Counted from the stretch's first letter, positions 1-13,286 are shown. The stretch is DNA of 64,000 nt from Melieria omissa (GCA_963971225.1 OZ020267.1:1302001-1366000); one strand, 5' to 3'. Program-made: numbers and translations. Notes: generated by a model not told the origin, from the letters alone.

Positions 1-1446
1 TATTTAAAAAATTTTGAACACTTGAAATATTAAACATTATTATTTAAAATTATTACTATTTATCTAAAATTAAATTGAAAATTTTTGCATCTAAAAGAGA
101 ATTTGCATAGTTAAAATATCGATTAAAAATATTTTAAATATCTATTGAAAATATTTTAAATATTTTCAAAATTGTATATGAATTTGTTTTTGTAACATGG
201 AAAGCCAAAGCCTATTGTTTGCTGTACCAAATCATATATTTTGTTATACTCAATAATCTTTTTTTTACATTTTCAAGTACATTACAATAATCTTCATTGA
301 GAACCAACAAATATTCTAAAATTTCCAGCCCGTTATTTGCATTGAAATCCATGCGAGGAACCCCAGAATAACATTTAGTGCACACGCGGCACAGTGCCGG
401 ATTTATGACAAAAGTAAAAACCATAATAACAGCCTTTGAGCCAATGTTGTTCGCAGCTCAATGTTTACTGTTCCGTCAGTTAACAACCAAAGGAACCTCT
501 GGCGCAGCGCATTCGACCAACACTTTGCCTCCCTTTCGCGGTTCCTCCACCTTCCCACCTTCCAACCGCACTTAAGAATAATGGAACACATATCTTGCCG
601 CCCGCTTGCGCGTCGCTCCGGCAACGCCAAAAAATAAGCAACATAAAACACACCAAACGCGTTGCAACAACGCAAACGTGGCACGAGAAAATATTTTTAC
701 GACTTCCAGACGGCATAAAAATCAACAGCTACAACAACAGTGCGCATTGTGGAGAATTATCTGACACGGCCCATAATCAGCAGTTTAAAAGTTTAACAAA
801 ACGTTTTAGTTGCATTCACATTTTATTTCTTCATCCGCTTTATTTCACTCCGCTCGGCGCGTCGGCCACTTTCGGCCATTCCGCTGCCTTCTCGGGCGCC
901 GCGTCCGCGCATAGTTGGCTGCCGCAACAACTTAAATGTGTGGCAACGAGTTTGGCACATTATTAGTCGGGACGGCCGGGCGGCGAGGCGACAGCCGCAA
1001 GCAGTCAAAACAGCCAGAACGGCCGAAATGGCCGCAAAAATCCAACCAAAACAGCAGACGGCAGCAAACCGGAATGGAGGCGCACGAATTTGGGTCAAAA
1101 GCAAAGCATTTGGCGGCCAAAGGCAGCAAGAAAATTGAAGTCGTAATGGGAAACGGTTGCAAATGAAAACAAAGCACAGCCAAGTGCCGAAGTAAAAAAT
1201 AGTCGAAAACAGTCGAAATAATCAGTGGGGCTGTCAGTGCTTCGGGCAGACGCTCAGTCAATCAGTTGGCGGGTCGAGTTGGTTGTTGAATAGTAAAAAA
1301 TTGAAATCGACACGTAGCAAAATTGTAGGGTCAACAACAACAATGTGAAACAAAGTGGAGAGAAAACGTTAAGTGCGGAACAAAAAATTTAATTAAGCAA
1401 TTAGAAAAATGCTCAACAAAATTTGCAAAACACAAAAACTATTTAA

Positions 1447-1464
1447 ACAGGCGCCGGCGCCTGT
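1447..1464. other. 18-bp perfect GC-rich palindrome
   Basis: ACAGGCGCCGGCGCCTGT reads the same on both strands. It contains overlapping GGCGCC and GCCGGC sites and could bind a dimeric factor or extrude a cruciform. Nothing else marks its role. Confidence 0.7.
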
Positions 1465-3380
1465 AGCTGCCGCTGATGGCCTTTGTTTTGTTATTAATGA
1501 AACTTGTTGTTGTTGTTGTTTTCAAAGGTCGGTCCCTATTGCGATGTGCGGGGGAGGGCGCACGCCAGCCAGTGATTTTGCATGCAAGCTGCGCGTAAAC
1601 TATGCTAAACGGTGATTTTCTGAAGCAGCTTTTCAGGCACTTGAGCGTAGCGACTTAAGTTTATATGCGCAGGACATGCGAAGCATAAACAGCAGATCGC
1701 AAACACCGAACGGCAGCTGTCCGCAACGCCTACGCGCCGCCAGCAGCAGGCAAACAGGCCGAGGCGAGCGGCCGAGAGTGGAAAATGCAAATTTATCTAA
1801 TTTGAAGTGGGCCCTAGAAAGCATTTGCGCGTGCGGCAGTCGACAGCCAAACACACACAATGAAGTTAATGTAAGCAAAATGTGAGCGAGAAAGTTGCCC
1901 CCGGCAACAGAGCGTGATCTGAGCGCCTTGAAGTAGGCTAAGCACTACTAATATTCTGATAACGCCGATGATGCCGCAAAGCATTATTGCTTTCTCGTAG
2001 CATTATTGAAGCGCTGAAAAGTATGCTATGGTCGCAACCCAAAACCCCACAAATTCAAACTGCCAATTTCCGTTCGCCTTTGGGTTAAGTTAAACGGGCA
2101 GCAATTGTCATATTTCCCTCACATTGCTCAGTTCAGTGCAAAGCTCCCAAATGTATGCTAAGCTAGTAATTAGCTAAAAAAAAATGTGTTAAGCACCTTC
2201 GGCCATGACGTGCGGCTTATCCTCTTTTGCTGCTGTGTTGTTGCATTTGTCTGCATTCACAGTTTGCTCGATTTTCTTTCACAACTTTCACTTTAATTGC
2301 TTGCAATAATTTTTTGGTAAACTTTAATGTTTATCACATCATTTTTGCATTTCAATTTTTAGCCTAAAAGTAGGCAAATGTAAAACACTAAATCACCAAT
2401 ATTGTGTACGCGAAAAATATATTCGCCCGATTTTCGCTTGGCAAAGTAGTTGCAGAAATCCATCAACCGTTTCAACGTTTGCTCAGAGGCGACAGCGACG
2501 ACGTTGGCGCGACGCACACGAGACACACGGCGCACATCCTAACGAGCGCACAACAAACACGAAACTGAAAATCGTTCGTTTTTTCCCATAATACAAGAAT
2601 TTCAAATCTCGCACATATCACACAACTGTTTCGCCCACAACTGTTTCGATTCCAGCGCAGTTCGTCGTTGCAAAGACGACCAGCCAGGCCAGGCCAGCCA
2701 GCCAGTCGAGAGCGCGCTCGTGTCCAATAGGAACGAGCTGGCATAGGAACAGGACTTGAGTGCCAGGATGTTTGACTATAGTCCTTCGAGAACGGCATGT
2801 TTCGATTCCTAAGCGTGGAAAAACGAGCACAGAGCGAACGCGAGAGAGCGGCTGGTTGTATAAGAGAGAATGCCAACTCCGAATTCAACACAGCACTCCG
2901 AATAGCAGCGCAGCTGATAAGAATTGATAAGGGTGAAAAAATTGCGAATATTTGTGAAATATGGAACAATGGCAATGGAACTGGATGCTAACATTTCAAC
3001 AGCGCCCTGTTAGCTGTGTAACAGGGGTTGACATTCTGTAACGCGGCAGGGGTGGAAAATTAACAGAGAATTTCGAATAGAAGGAGAACTATGTTGGGAT
3101 TAACAGAAATTTAGTTGAAGACACCAAATTGCTGGAATAAAAACTGGTGTAAAAAAGAAATGAATACAACGCAAAGCCTGAATCGACGTTTTTAAAAATC
3201 TATTCGGTACAGATTGGAATGTTAAAAAAATCTAAAATTATTAAACAATGTATAAACCCTGCACTACTATCGTCTATTACACTAACTCCATTACTAACTA
3301 TGGGTGTAATCCACCCACAACTTTTGATTATCTGTTTTACTTATCCATTTAGGTAAAATAAACAAAAAATCAAAATCAAA

Positions 3381-3417
3381 ATGTTATGATGTTTTCATAA
3401 TTAGAACATCATAACAT
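3381..3417. other. Perfect hairpin, 13-bp arms, 11-nt loop
   Basis: ATGTTATGATGTT (3381-3393) and AACATCATAACAT (3405-3417) are exact inverted repeats in an AT-rich stretch about 200 bp past the 3' end of the small minus-strand ORF. I see no target duplication, so it is not called a mobile element. Confidence 0.7.
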
Positions 3418-3680
3418 GTAAAAACAAAAATAATTTTGTTGATTCATTTTTTTAATATAAACATTTGTTTATGTGCTTCTCATTTCAAGAGAAAAAAAAG
3501 ATGAAATAAAAAGTTGTATTGGGAAAACAGCCACATCTTGCACAATATTTAAGCTATGTTTCCTGGGCTTAGTGATTTAGAAAGCTAAAAATATAAGTAA
3601 TAAATAATTATTTAATAATTTTTTCTCGGACCGAGGTAAAATTTTGCGTAAAAACCCAAACATAATCAACAAAAAACCTA

Positions 3681-3944
3681 CTACATTTTAAGGTTATCAA
3701 ACATGTCGTCATAGCTTGCGTTCATTTCTGGCAATGTTGAATTGATTGATTCATAGCAATAGGTGCAGAATGGATTACTGTAGATTTTGGATATATATTT
3801 CACATTTTCAGCATGTTGTTTTTGTTTTTCCATCTTTTTCATAGCCACATATAGTGATTTATTTTTAGTTGTATCGTCGAGAAGTTTGATGCTATTTGAT
3901 CGCTGCAGCTCAATGCAAAATAGTTCTAATTCAAATTGTGACAT
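3681..3944 (-). CDS. Possible small single-exon gene, 87 aa, unknown
   Basis: This frame starts at a true ATG in a good fly context (TCAAAATG) and encodes 87 residues with balanced composition, no low-complexity runs and many charged residues. It has a helical Lys/Glu-rich middle (MKKMEKQKQHAENVKY) and a C-terminal Cys pair in NPFCTYCYESI. An open frame this long is unlikely by chance in such AT-rich DNA. On the same strand a TATAAA lies about 60 bp upstream (4003-4008) and an ATTAAA lies 65 bp downstream (3611-3616). I do not recognise the protein. It could be a young or male-biased fly gene, a decayed transposon fragment, or a chance frame. Confidence 0.35.
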   Translation of the reverse strand: MSQFELELFCIELQRSNSIKLLDDTTKNKSLYVAMKKMEKQKQHAENVKYISKIYSNPFCTYCYESINSTLPEMNASYDDMFDNLKM

Positions 3945-5500
3945 TTTTGACGAAATAAATCTTTGTTGGAGTTAATTCTAAGTAAAGTTGTGACAATTTT
4001 AGTTTATATTTTCAAATAAATTAATTAATTTCGTATTTTCAAAAGTTTTTCTTTCGACTTTTTAATTGTCATTTAGAATTTTTAAATTTTGCAAAATTGT
4101 CCCAACATAAAAAGGATCAGCAAAATTTATATAACTTAAAATAATTCGGTAATTATTAAATTAAAATATCATCAAAAATGTCATAAACAAAATTTTGTAA
4201 CTTAACAAACCAAATTTAGTTACCTATTTTTTTCGACAGAAGGTTCTAAAAATATTTCAACTTTTTTTAATGAACCTTTTAGTAAAACATTCAGTTAGTC
4301 ATGCAGTCTGGACTTATCCACTTATGACCCCCATTTACTGTAAAACAATGCATTGGTTCTAAAAGAATTGGTTGGAAAGGAAGGATTGGTTTTAAAAGGG
4401 TCTTGAAGACAACCTTTCACCTTTTGTAAATTGCCTCAGGTCGAGCGAAAGCATTACAAATGTTTATATTTAATGAATTTCATTTTCAAACAAGTCGACT
4501 ACGTCTTACGGCGTTCAAGTCATAAATCCCCGACTTGTATTCTACAATTTGCCAAACACTTTTGTAATTTTCATTAGAGCGCATTTTCGATTGGATTAAT
4601 CGGGACTTTGTCTCCAAGCCGAGCAATAAATCAAATCAACTGCAAAAAGTGCCCTCAGCGCTCGAAGCCATTAACTCGTCCCACTTCAGTCTAGTCAGTA
4701 GCGCCATCCAACCCGTTTGCGACTACTCGAGATTCATTGAAACACAAACAGACACACGGCGACGCGAAGTCAAGCGCGCACGCTGACTTCCCCTAAATTA
4801 GCTGCAATGCCCAAAATAACAACGCGGCAACATGCCGTCAACACGGTTTTGCCGACTGCGCCGTGTACGCTTTGGTGTAGTGGATGTCAACGCCTCGCCG
4901 GCATACGCAGCCACCCCTAAATCACAGACAATTACATTTTTGCCTTTTTATCTCGCAGCAAAAAAGTGCGACGAGAAACTGAATCAAATGAAACCGAAAC
5001 TAATGCGCAACAAGGGCAATAAAAATTATGAACAAAGCGCAACGAAATTGCGGCGAGCCAGCCGAACAGCCCCGCAACTCTGATGATGACGAATGCTGGC
5101 GGCTGCCGAAATGTCTGCCGTTTTCACGGCGCGCCCGGCGTGGCGAATAGCCGAAGCCACAACAGCACAAAACAAAGGCAAATGCAAAGGGTCCCTGCAA
5201 CTGATAGTCGACCATGGCAGCAGTGACAGACGGATGCAGCGCGCCCAATCGACGCACAATGTGAGCTCGCTGGGAGCTGGTGGCAACACTTTCACTCCGA
5301 CTGCTGCTGATATGCTTTCGCCTTCGTGCAAGCGGATGCGGCATTTATGAAGAGCCACTTCTGCCACTGACGCGGCGGCGGCCTTGCAGCACTCGAGCAC
5401 TCGAGCGGTGAGTGACGAGTTGCAACATCGGCGTCAAGTGTGTGCGCGGCAAGTGGCGCAAAGAGCTGACTGAACGAGTGGTTAAGTGCGCACAACACGC

Positions 5501-5517
5501 ACACACACACACACACA
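5501..5517. repeat. (AC)n microsatellite
   Basis: A pure AC run of about 17 bp. Confidence 0.85.
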
Positions 5518-8500
5518 TGCAAAGATGCGCCCGTGTGGGAAGTGGGTGGCGGGAGCAAAGACAGCAAGACACGTGCCGCCGCTGCAGCCGGGGGTAACGA
5601 CCAGCCGAAGCGCATCGAAACGCACTGCAAAAATTTAATGGCCGACTTGGATGCTTTCCTTCCTTACTCGCCCCCTTTCAACTACCTAATGAGCGCAGCT
5701 TAGTGCATTCAGGGTTTGGTCTGTGGCTGCGGCGGCGGGACTGTTTGCGAGGGTCGCACTTAATGAAAAATGAATACTTTGAGCCATAAATATTTATGGA
5801 CGTTGAGTAAATCAGGTGGAGAACAATAAAAATATGAACAATGAACAATGAATCCAATTATTGACGGCAATATGTCGCCGACTGAGGGTGAGGCAGTGGT
5901 CACACATGGCTGGACAGGGCTGCATTTGTGGATTAACCGTTTCCTCACAACTGCGCAGCAACTAAAGTTTGAAATATTTGAATGCTGTTTCGTTGTTTGT
6001 AAGATGAGTCAATTTGGTGCCAACAAAACTCCTTTTAAAGTACTTAAACTTCTCATTTGTATTTTGCTTTGAGCAACTTTAAAAGAAAAAGTGAACCTGA
6101 TGCATTTTGCTCGTCGTGTGGCACAAATTGTTTCGCTCAGCCAAAATCATGTTGAATATACTTTTTGCGCCGACTTTTTGCACTTCCACCGACAAAGGAG
6201 TGACATGTGTTCGTGTAACATAAACCATTTGGGGGTTTCCTCGCCCTTGCCGCCAGCCCTCGCCCGCTTCGTTCGTTCATTTGTTATGCGTTTGTAATAA
6301 AAAGCGCGAAGCGCTGCCAATGGCGTTTGACAATGATTTATGGCCGCAGCCGAGATGATAAGCAACGCTGCTGCAATGCAGCATCAGCGGCACAACAACA
6401 ACAACAACAACCCGCCATCAACACTCCATGCGGCAGCAGCAGCAGCACAGCGCGGCTCGCGTGATTACATGCAACAAACAGCGTTGCGCTTCAACTATTC
6501 TCCAACAGATTTTCGAATGGTGGCAAAAAATTTGCAGAGCGCGCAGTAAAAGCCATGAAAAAATGCCAAAACACTGAGAAAACGGCACAAAAACATTAAA
6601 GAACGTGGCGTAAATTTAGGGCAGCAACAACAACAACTGCAACAACAACAGACCGCATGTCATTTACCCACTTAAGGGTGAGTTGTGGTCGTTCGTCCCC
6701 GTTTCGCTTTCAGTCGAACTAATGCAACTTTTTGCCTGTTTTTTCCTCGCTACACACATGCAACATTTCAATTTTTTACTTTTGCCAATTGTGTTATTAT
6801 TATTGCTGTTGTTGTTGTTTAATAAATTCAGTAGTTTTCCGCATGATCGAAATTTGCGCAGCGATGCACCGATTTCCGTCTTTGCCACATTTCATGCAAC
6901 ATGTAACAGAACTACACACTTTGTTCATGTGTTTGTGTGTGTGTTTGTGTGTCAACGGCCGAGGGCGGGACAGTGGCCAGGGGTGGGTTTGGCGGTTTGT
7001 GTGCGCGAGTGCGCTGGGGTGTTAAATTGTTAATCGACCTCTAACTGGGACACAATACAAACGCATTAACCTTCTGTCCGAATCGAGATCGCAATCAAAG
7101 TGTCGCTGGGCGAGAGGAGGGTCGCAGAATTGAAATCTGTTGCAATTGCCAAAAGTCGAGCTGAGCGACATAGCCGCAGGGCGTAAGGCGCTTATTGATG
7201 GCAATTGGATTAGGCGATGAGGCCTTTTAATATTTTTTTATAAGATCTAAAAAAAACAGGAAATAAAATGGAATTGGTTTGTGAGCAGGAAATAACATAA
7301 CAAAAGCTTGTAAAAATTGAAAATACTTAAAAAGTATAACACGAAAGCAAAATATTACAAATAGAAGCAATGAAATTTAAATAAAAATTAAAAATTAAAA
7401 TCAAAAGCAACAATTTAAAAAACCCAAAACTGCGCTCAATGAAAATATTAAAAATTGGCGCCATTTTTAACGCCTCATCGCCGCTTGCGGTCCGCAGCAG
7501 CGAATGCGTGTGCCGGTTCGCGTTTATGGCCTCTCGACAGCACTCGACCGCGTCTCCCGCGGCGACTGGGATAAGGTGATAATTGCATTTGGCACTGACA
7601 CAGCCGGCGACTGAACAACAGCCACGCACACTGGGAGTGCGATGCGACGCGTACGCGACAGGCGGCACTGGCGCATTATAAATGCCAATGAATAATGATG
7701 ACGACAACTGCGCGTGAGGTGAGTGTTGTTGGCTGGCTGATGCCGGCGTCGAGAAGGCCAATTTAAATGACCGAAGAGGGGCGAGTGCTGGCGCCAGTGC
7801 GTTTCTCGTTTTTCGTTCCTCTTCTTTGTGTCGGATTCAGTTTTTGTGTTCGCCGAGTTCTCGCTTTATTTGTTTAATTTGCGGCACTCAATGCAGCTTC
7901 TGGTGGATTTTCGTCAGCTTACGCGGGGCTAAACGACTGCGAGTGCAAATGCAGCCGCCGCAGGCGGCGATAGAGGGAGTGCAGACAGCGATAGCGACCG
8001 TAACGGTGAAGATAAATCAACTTTGCTTTATTGGCAGCGATCCACGTCCGGTCGTTGGTCGCTTTATGTTCCATTTGGCTCTTGCAGCAGTGAAGGCAAA
8101 TGTCATTTTCATTGAAAGGGAATTCCGTTGCTAAAAATGAACAAAATTATTTCATCATTTCGACATTAAAAAATGCTTAAACCTACCTGAAGTGATTAGC
8201 CGCTGCTTTCGTGCTGCAATGGAAATTTGAAGCGTTTCTGACGCATCATTTTAGTTTATTATGCCAACAACAATATGGTCAATTAAATGCTCCATTGCTG
8301 GTTATTGTTGTTGTTGTGTGAGCGTTTTGTTTAATTGCACGTGTCACTAACTGCCACTTTCAACACGTTTGTCACATAAACAACTTGAAGCCACCACCTA
8401 TTGCGTTGTTCGTGTGTTTGTTCATTCATTCGCGAACTTGATGACACTGCGGTGCGTTGGGGCGAAGCAGCGGCGAGTTTTGCACTGGTGGCTGGTGACT

Positions 8501-8889
8501 GGTGGAGGTGTGAGCGCTCGAATGTTGAGCATTTCATTTTATCACCTACACACGTCAATCGCTGTCAGGAAGTGGATTGTGGCACATTCTCAAATTATAA
8601 TAAGTGCACACACACACCTTCACACCCACACACAGACACAGCCACACGCAAACGCACATATGCGAAGAGAGGTAATATCGAGTGTTAAGCTGACAAGGAG
8701 ATAATGTGATGAATGATGATCCTTCGTTTGTTCGCAATGCGTATTCATACTGATTTTTGCTTTATTATTTCATGAAAGAAAACTGTTTTGAAATCTTTTC
8801 AGCCTCAGTCAGATTGCTCTTGGAAAATTCTATAATTTAAAAACTGAAGGTCGCCTTTGACAGAAGCGAACTTTTTAAAAAAACTCAAC

Positions 8890-8990
8890 TGTCTTTAACT
8901 AGTAAATCTAATATAATAATAAATCTAATAAATAAATAATCTAATAAATAAATAAATAAATCTAATATAATAATAATTATAATAATAGAA
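8890..8990. repeat. TAATA/AAATAAAT low-complexity tract
   Basis: Interrupted repeats of AATCTAATA and AAATAAAT fill about 100 bp. It is simple-sequence DNA with no other signal. Confidence 0.8.
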
Positions 8991-10774
8991 CTTTACATAT
9001 TTCCAGAATCTCCGGGTCTTGATTTGAAAATATTGGTTTCTTGCGAGAAATGCGATGCTGTAGTGAAGTTCAACTGCCTGTAGTTCCTCAACCAGAAGCG
9101 CTAACGCCCTCAAATATGCCTTAAATTCTAGCTAAGCTCTCCAACTGTATGAAAATGTACTTGTCAAACTTGTCGATATTCAAGAGAAATTTCAATTACA
9201 TCAAAGTTGAAGCGTGACTTTGGTTAAAGTCGACTTTAAAAAATTCACTCACTATTTAATGTTCCACTCTACTTATTCCAGACATTTCAATTTATGTTTT
9301 CTTCTACTACTCGCTCAATGCTTCTAGTCACTTTTTGCGCTCCGACTGTTTTCCTATTCAAATTTCTACTCGCTTCAGGGCCTAGATTGCTACTTGCCGC
9401 TCTCCATCCGTTTCGTCTGTCTACTTCATCTTTTATTTGACAAGCCTTCTTTTCGTTTTGCGCCCAATTCACTTTCACTCTCCTCTTCGACTCGTCTTGC
9501 GGCACTTGAATATGATTACGAAGCTCCACTGCTGCCACTTCGTCCCACTTCTCACTCTGACAAACAGTTTCACTTGCACTTCACTGCCACTCCGCCCGCC
9601 AACTAACTCCACTGCTTCCAAAAGCAGCCAAAGTCATAATTCCCTTGACGTGACTGCAGTCTTTAGCTTTCAAAAAATAACAAAAACAAACAAATCGAAA
9701 AGAAAAACAAAAAAATTGTGCTGCCTCGCCCTCATCACAAATGGCAACTGTTGGTCGCATGCAACGGACTGGGTTTTGCATGTACTCGCGCCCGAGGCAG
9801 GTGAGAGGCGACGGCAACTTCGACGACGACGACGGCGACGAAATGATGAAGCACCGTCGAAAGGCATGTTTGACGCGTGCACGAGAGCAAGAAGGAAAAA
9901 CAAATGTAACAAAATTAAAAATCTAAACGTTCAATTTGCCAGCGGCAAAACGAGTCGAATGCAAATCATGCGGCGGAAGTATGTGTAGTGCGAAGAGGAA
10001 AATGGGAGGAAGTGCAAAGTGATTGTGCACCGAACACAGGGTAGGGAAGTGTGCAAGGCGAACGGGCAGTCGGTCAGCGATTATTAATTCCGCCGAAGCG
10101 AACTTCATTTGTAGCAAATTTGCACACATTACTTCGCATGCAAACTGTAGCATGCTTGCAGGCGTTTACAGGTGGAAAGGGAAGAAGTTGACTTTCCCGC
10201 ACTCGGTGAATGTTTTTTGCCTTTCAGTTTTACTTATTTTTCATATTCAAAGCACAAATGGAAAAATTCTAGAGCCATGCTTACCATAAAAAAAGCTAAA
10301 AACTAAAAAATAAATTTCGAATAAAATCGAAAACCTTTCATAATTTTATAGAAATGTAATGACAAATTTTCAGCCATAATTTTCTCTGAGCTGAATTCAA
10401 AACTACCAACACTTTTACACATTTTGTGCCGCTTCACACTACACGTTTTCCACGTAATTAATTAACAAATGTACCAGCAAATAATTGAAATGGTGTCTGC
10501 CCCTTTTGCAGCAATAAAATAAAATGTGTAAAAAATGTTCAAAGCAAAAAGTGTGTTTGGTGAGGCCGTCGCGTTCGAGTTGTTGTTTGCAATTACAACA
10601 AATGACTCGCACACCCTGCACAAAGCTATATTTATAGAATACAACAACACAAAGACCTAATAGCGGCGGCAATTCATTGACAAAAACAACAACACTAATT
10701 GCAGCACATTTCAGCTAATTTCCGCAGGCACTCGACGAAAAAAGTAAACAAACGCGGCCACTCGTAGAAAAACG

Positions 10775-10792
10775 CACACACACACACACACA
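10775..10792. repeat. (CA)n microsatellite
   Basis: A pure CA run of about 18 bp, followed by CAA-rich simple sequence to about 10850. Confidence 0.85.
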
Positions 10793-11196
10793 TAGACGGA
10801 GATATACACGCACGCAAATGACAACAGCAAAAACAAAAACAACAACAAATAATAATAATATCAACAGTCAGCAAACGGCAACGTGATTACAAACAGCAGT
10901 TTTGCATGTTCAAACGAAGTTAATAAAAATAAAATGACCACACTTTAATAGCGAATGCGGCAGCAGCAACAGTAATTGTAGTTGTAGTAGTAGTTGTTGT
11001 TGTTGTTGATGTTGCTGTGCTTGCTAGTAGTCACATTTGTAGTTGCTTTTATTATTGTTATTATAATTTGTTGTTGCTGTTGGTGTTGTTGTTTTGTTTT
11101 TCAAACTCATTCGCCATGGCTTTTGCGCCATCAACAGCAGCAATGGCATTTAAATTGTTGTTATTGTTGCTATCGTTGCACATGTGAGCGCATGCA

Positions 11197-11200
<4 letters not shown>

Positions 11201-11227
<27 letters not shown>
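11201..11227. repeat. (GT)13 microsatellite
   Basis: A pure GT run of 27 bp, preceded by TTG/GTT-rich sequence from about 10980. Confidence 0.9.
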
Positions 11228-11230
<3 letters not shown>

Positions 11231-11385
11231 TGGTGTTGTGTGCAGCTATGGTACATTAAGAGTATTGCAACGCCTGGCAGTTATGGACGATACACTGAGA
11301 GCACTGCAGCCAGTCCTGACCGACTAATTTAGACTAATTTCCTTTTTCTTTAGCCTTCTTTCTATTGATTTCTATATAATTTCAC

Positions 11386-12020
11386 ATTCGGAAATGAAGA
11401 TCGGAACATCTTCATCCCTCTTTCGAGGCACAATCCTGACTGGCTCATTCTATAAATCTCTCATTTGCATATTTGACTCACATAAATGCTGTAAAAGGAC
11501 CTAAAAGCGAGCCGTTTCCACTTTTGTGCCGATTCGGAATGGCAGATTGAGACTCTTTCATTAGTAGTCTGACTTAATATTACAATTGCAGGGTTTTTTT
11601 CATCATCGAAATAAATTTTTTTGGAAATAAAGATCCCTTCACCTTCTGCCTTAAATTTTTCATTTGCATATTTGACTGACAAAGTTGCCTAAAAATGGAC
11701 TTAAATCGAGCCGTTTCCACTTTTGTGCCGGTTCGGAAAGTCAGATTTAGACTCTCATTAGTCTGAATAATTATTCTAATTTTAGAGATTTGTCAATTAT
11801 CGAAATACATTTTTTTCGAAAATATAGATAAGACCTTTTTCATGCCTCTTTCGGGGTACAATCCTGACTGGCTCATTCTATAAATCTCTCATCTGCATAT
11901 TTCACTAACATAAATGCCTTAAAAGGAACTTATTCCTCTTCTGTGACAATGTAGAAAGGCAAATTCAGACTCTCTCATTAGCAGTGTGAGTAAATATTTT
12001 AATTTAAGAAATTTGCCAAT
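11386..12020. repeat. Diverged tandem array, three ~200-230 bp units
   Basis: A segment containing CATTTGCATATTTGACT (first at about 11463) recurs at about 11660 and, with changes, at about 11890. Each copy is followed by a related block with GAGCCGTTTCCACTTTTGTG or its decayed form. Copies 1 and 3 also share CAATCCTGACTGGCTCATTC upstream, which copy 2 has lost. It codes for nothing and looks like an old local duplication or a short satellite block. Confidence 0.7.
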
Positions 12021-12262
12021 CCACCATCCCATTCGTTTATTCTAAAGCACTAATTACGAAGCCGTGACAGCCGCTCCGGAAAAGCGTATTTAACCAAACA
12101 CCCACGTGTAGCGAATATCATTTGATAAATGTTTATTTATTTAATTTTTTATGAAAGATAAATATTTGCACTCAGAATGCATAATTTTTATAAGGAAAAA
12201 AAGTCACGTAATGCCAATGATTACGCAGAACAACGAACCACACTGTGGAGTTTTGCATTTAA

Positions 12263-12345
12263 CCCTTTCCGACATGAAAATAAACCCGTTCTGTATGAAT
12301 TGTATGGGTTGCAGTCCAATATATTGGACATTGTGACTGAAAGGG
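12263..12345. mobile_element. piggyBac-type MITE, 83 bp, TTAA target duplication
   Basis: The unit starts CCCTTTC and ends GAAAGGG and is bounded by TTAA at 12259-12262 and 12346-12349, the obligatory piggyBac target. A 16-bp perfect palindrome, GTCCAATATATTGGAC, lies at 12314-12329. The unit is very short and the TIR only about 7 bp, so the assignment rests on TTAA plus the CCCTTT terminus. Confidence 0.6.
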
Positions 12346-13266
12346 TTAAACTTGTTAGAATTTTTCCTATAAATCTGTATTGACTTTGTAAATGCACAGA
12401 ACGAAACTACTGAAATATGTACAACTGTTGTGTCCACTGCGCGCGTGAAAAAACCCGCAACTTTTAACACTGTTGACACCAAATTCAAAAAAAATTTAAC
12501 ACCAACAAATTGTCAGCGCTTTTGTGAAAAAACCAAACAGTTACGCAACACAAACCACCCTCGAAGTGGACGCACTGAGAAGTTGCATTTCATTTGAACG
12601 CCCCGCAGCAGTCCATCAAAACGCCCCGGTCGCAGTCATATTCCATTCGTGACAGTCACATTATTTCGACGGGCTGACACAAATGCAAATCGGCATTAGT
12701 GTCGGCTAATTCATGCACACTTTAAGCCCGCAACGTCTCTCACCTCATTTCCACTCGTCTGTCCTTTTAATGCTTTTGCCGCGCGCCGAAGGACCTGAAA
12801 GCATATAAAAATGACTGTCACATTTGTCAATGAAAAGCAAAGCAAAGAAACTCACCTGATTGCCATCGCTGCAAGGACATCGCCGTTCCATTCGCCACGC
12901 CACGCCCACCTCTGCTCCGCTCCACATGATGCATTGCACCATTCGAAAATTGCCAGCCGTTTAATTCGCATTTGTTGCTGGCGTTTTATTTGTCGTCTCG
13001 AAGAATGATGTTTGTAAATGTGAAATGTAAATATGTGCACTGGTCGGGGGGAAGTGGTGCGTACACGGCCAGAAAAACTAACGAAAAACTAACAAAGATT
13101 AAAATTTCAAACAAAATTTGACAAAGTGATTTAATGTGCGTCATGGAATTGCTGACCTAAATTCGAGAAGTGATTAATGATTACTGGCAAATCGCAGATC
13201 TCTTTCAAGTTTTTTCAATGTATTTGCAAACAGTGATGGAGCATAAATATGAAATATGTCGAACAA

Positions 13267-13286
13267 CACACACACACACACACACA
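13267..13286. repeat. (CA)10 microsatellite
   Basis: A pure CA run of 20 bp. Confidence 0.85.

Larger units (their letters stand above)
1..3610. other. Non-coding stretch
   Basis: The first 190 bases are very AT-rich, then base composition is mixed with CAA and GCC-rich patches. The only structures I see are the palindrome at 1447-1464 and the hairpin at 3381-3417. No frame has plausible protein character. Confidence 0.6.
4010..11385. other. Non-coding stretch with microsatellites
   Basis: This stretch holds CA/GT runs, CAA/CAG patches (about 6390-6450 and 6625-6650) and the low-complexity tract at 8890-8990. Frames here owe their length to GC-rich composition. No splice-linked coding was found. 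Confidence 0.6.

Noticed and set aside
9437..9988. 183-codon + frame
   Set aside because: Arg/Lys-rich tail from GAC/CGA repeats, no domain, no splice partner.
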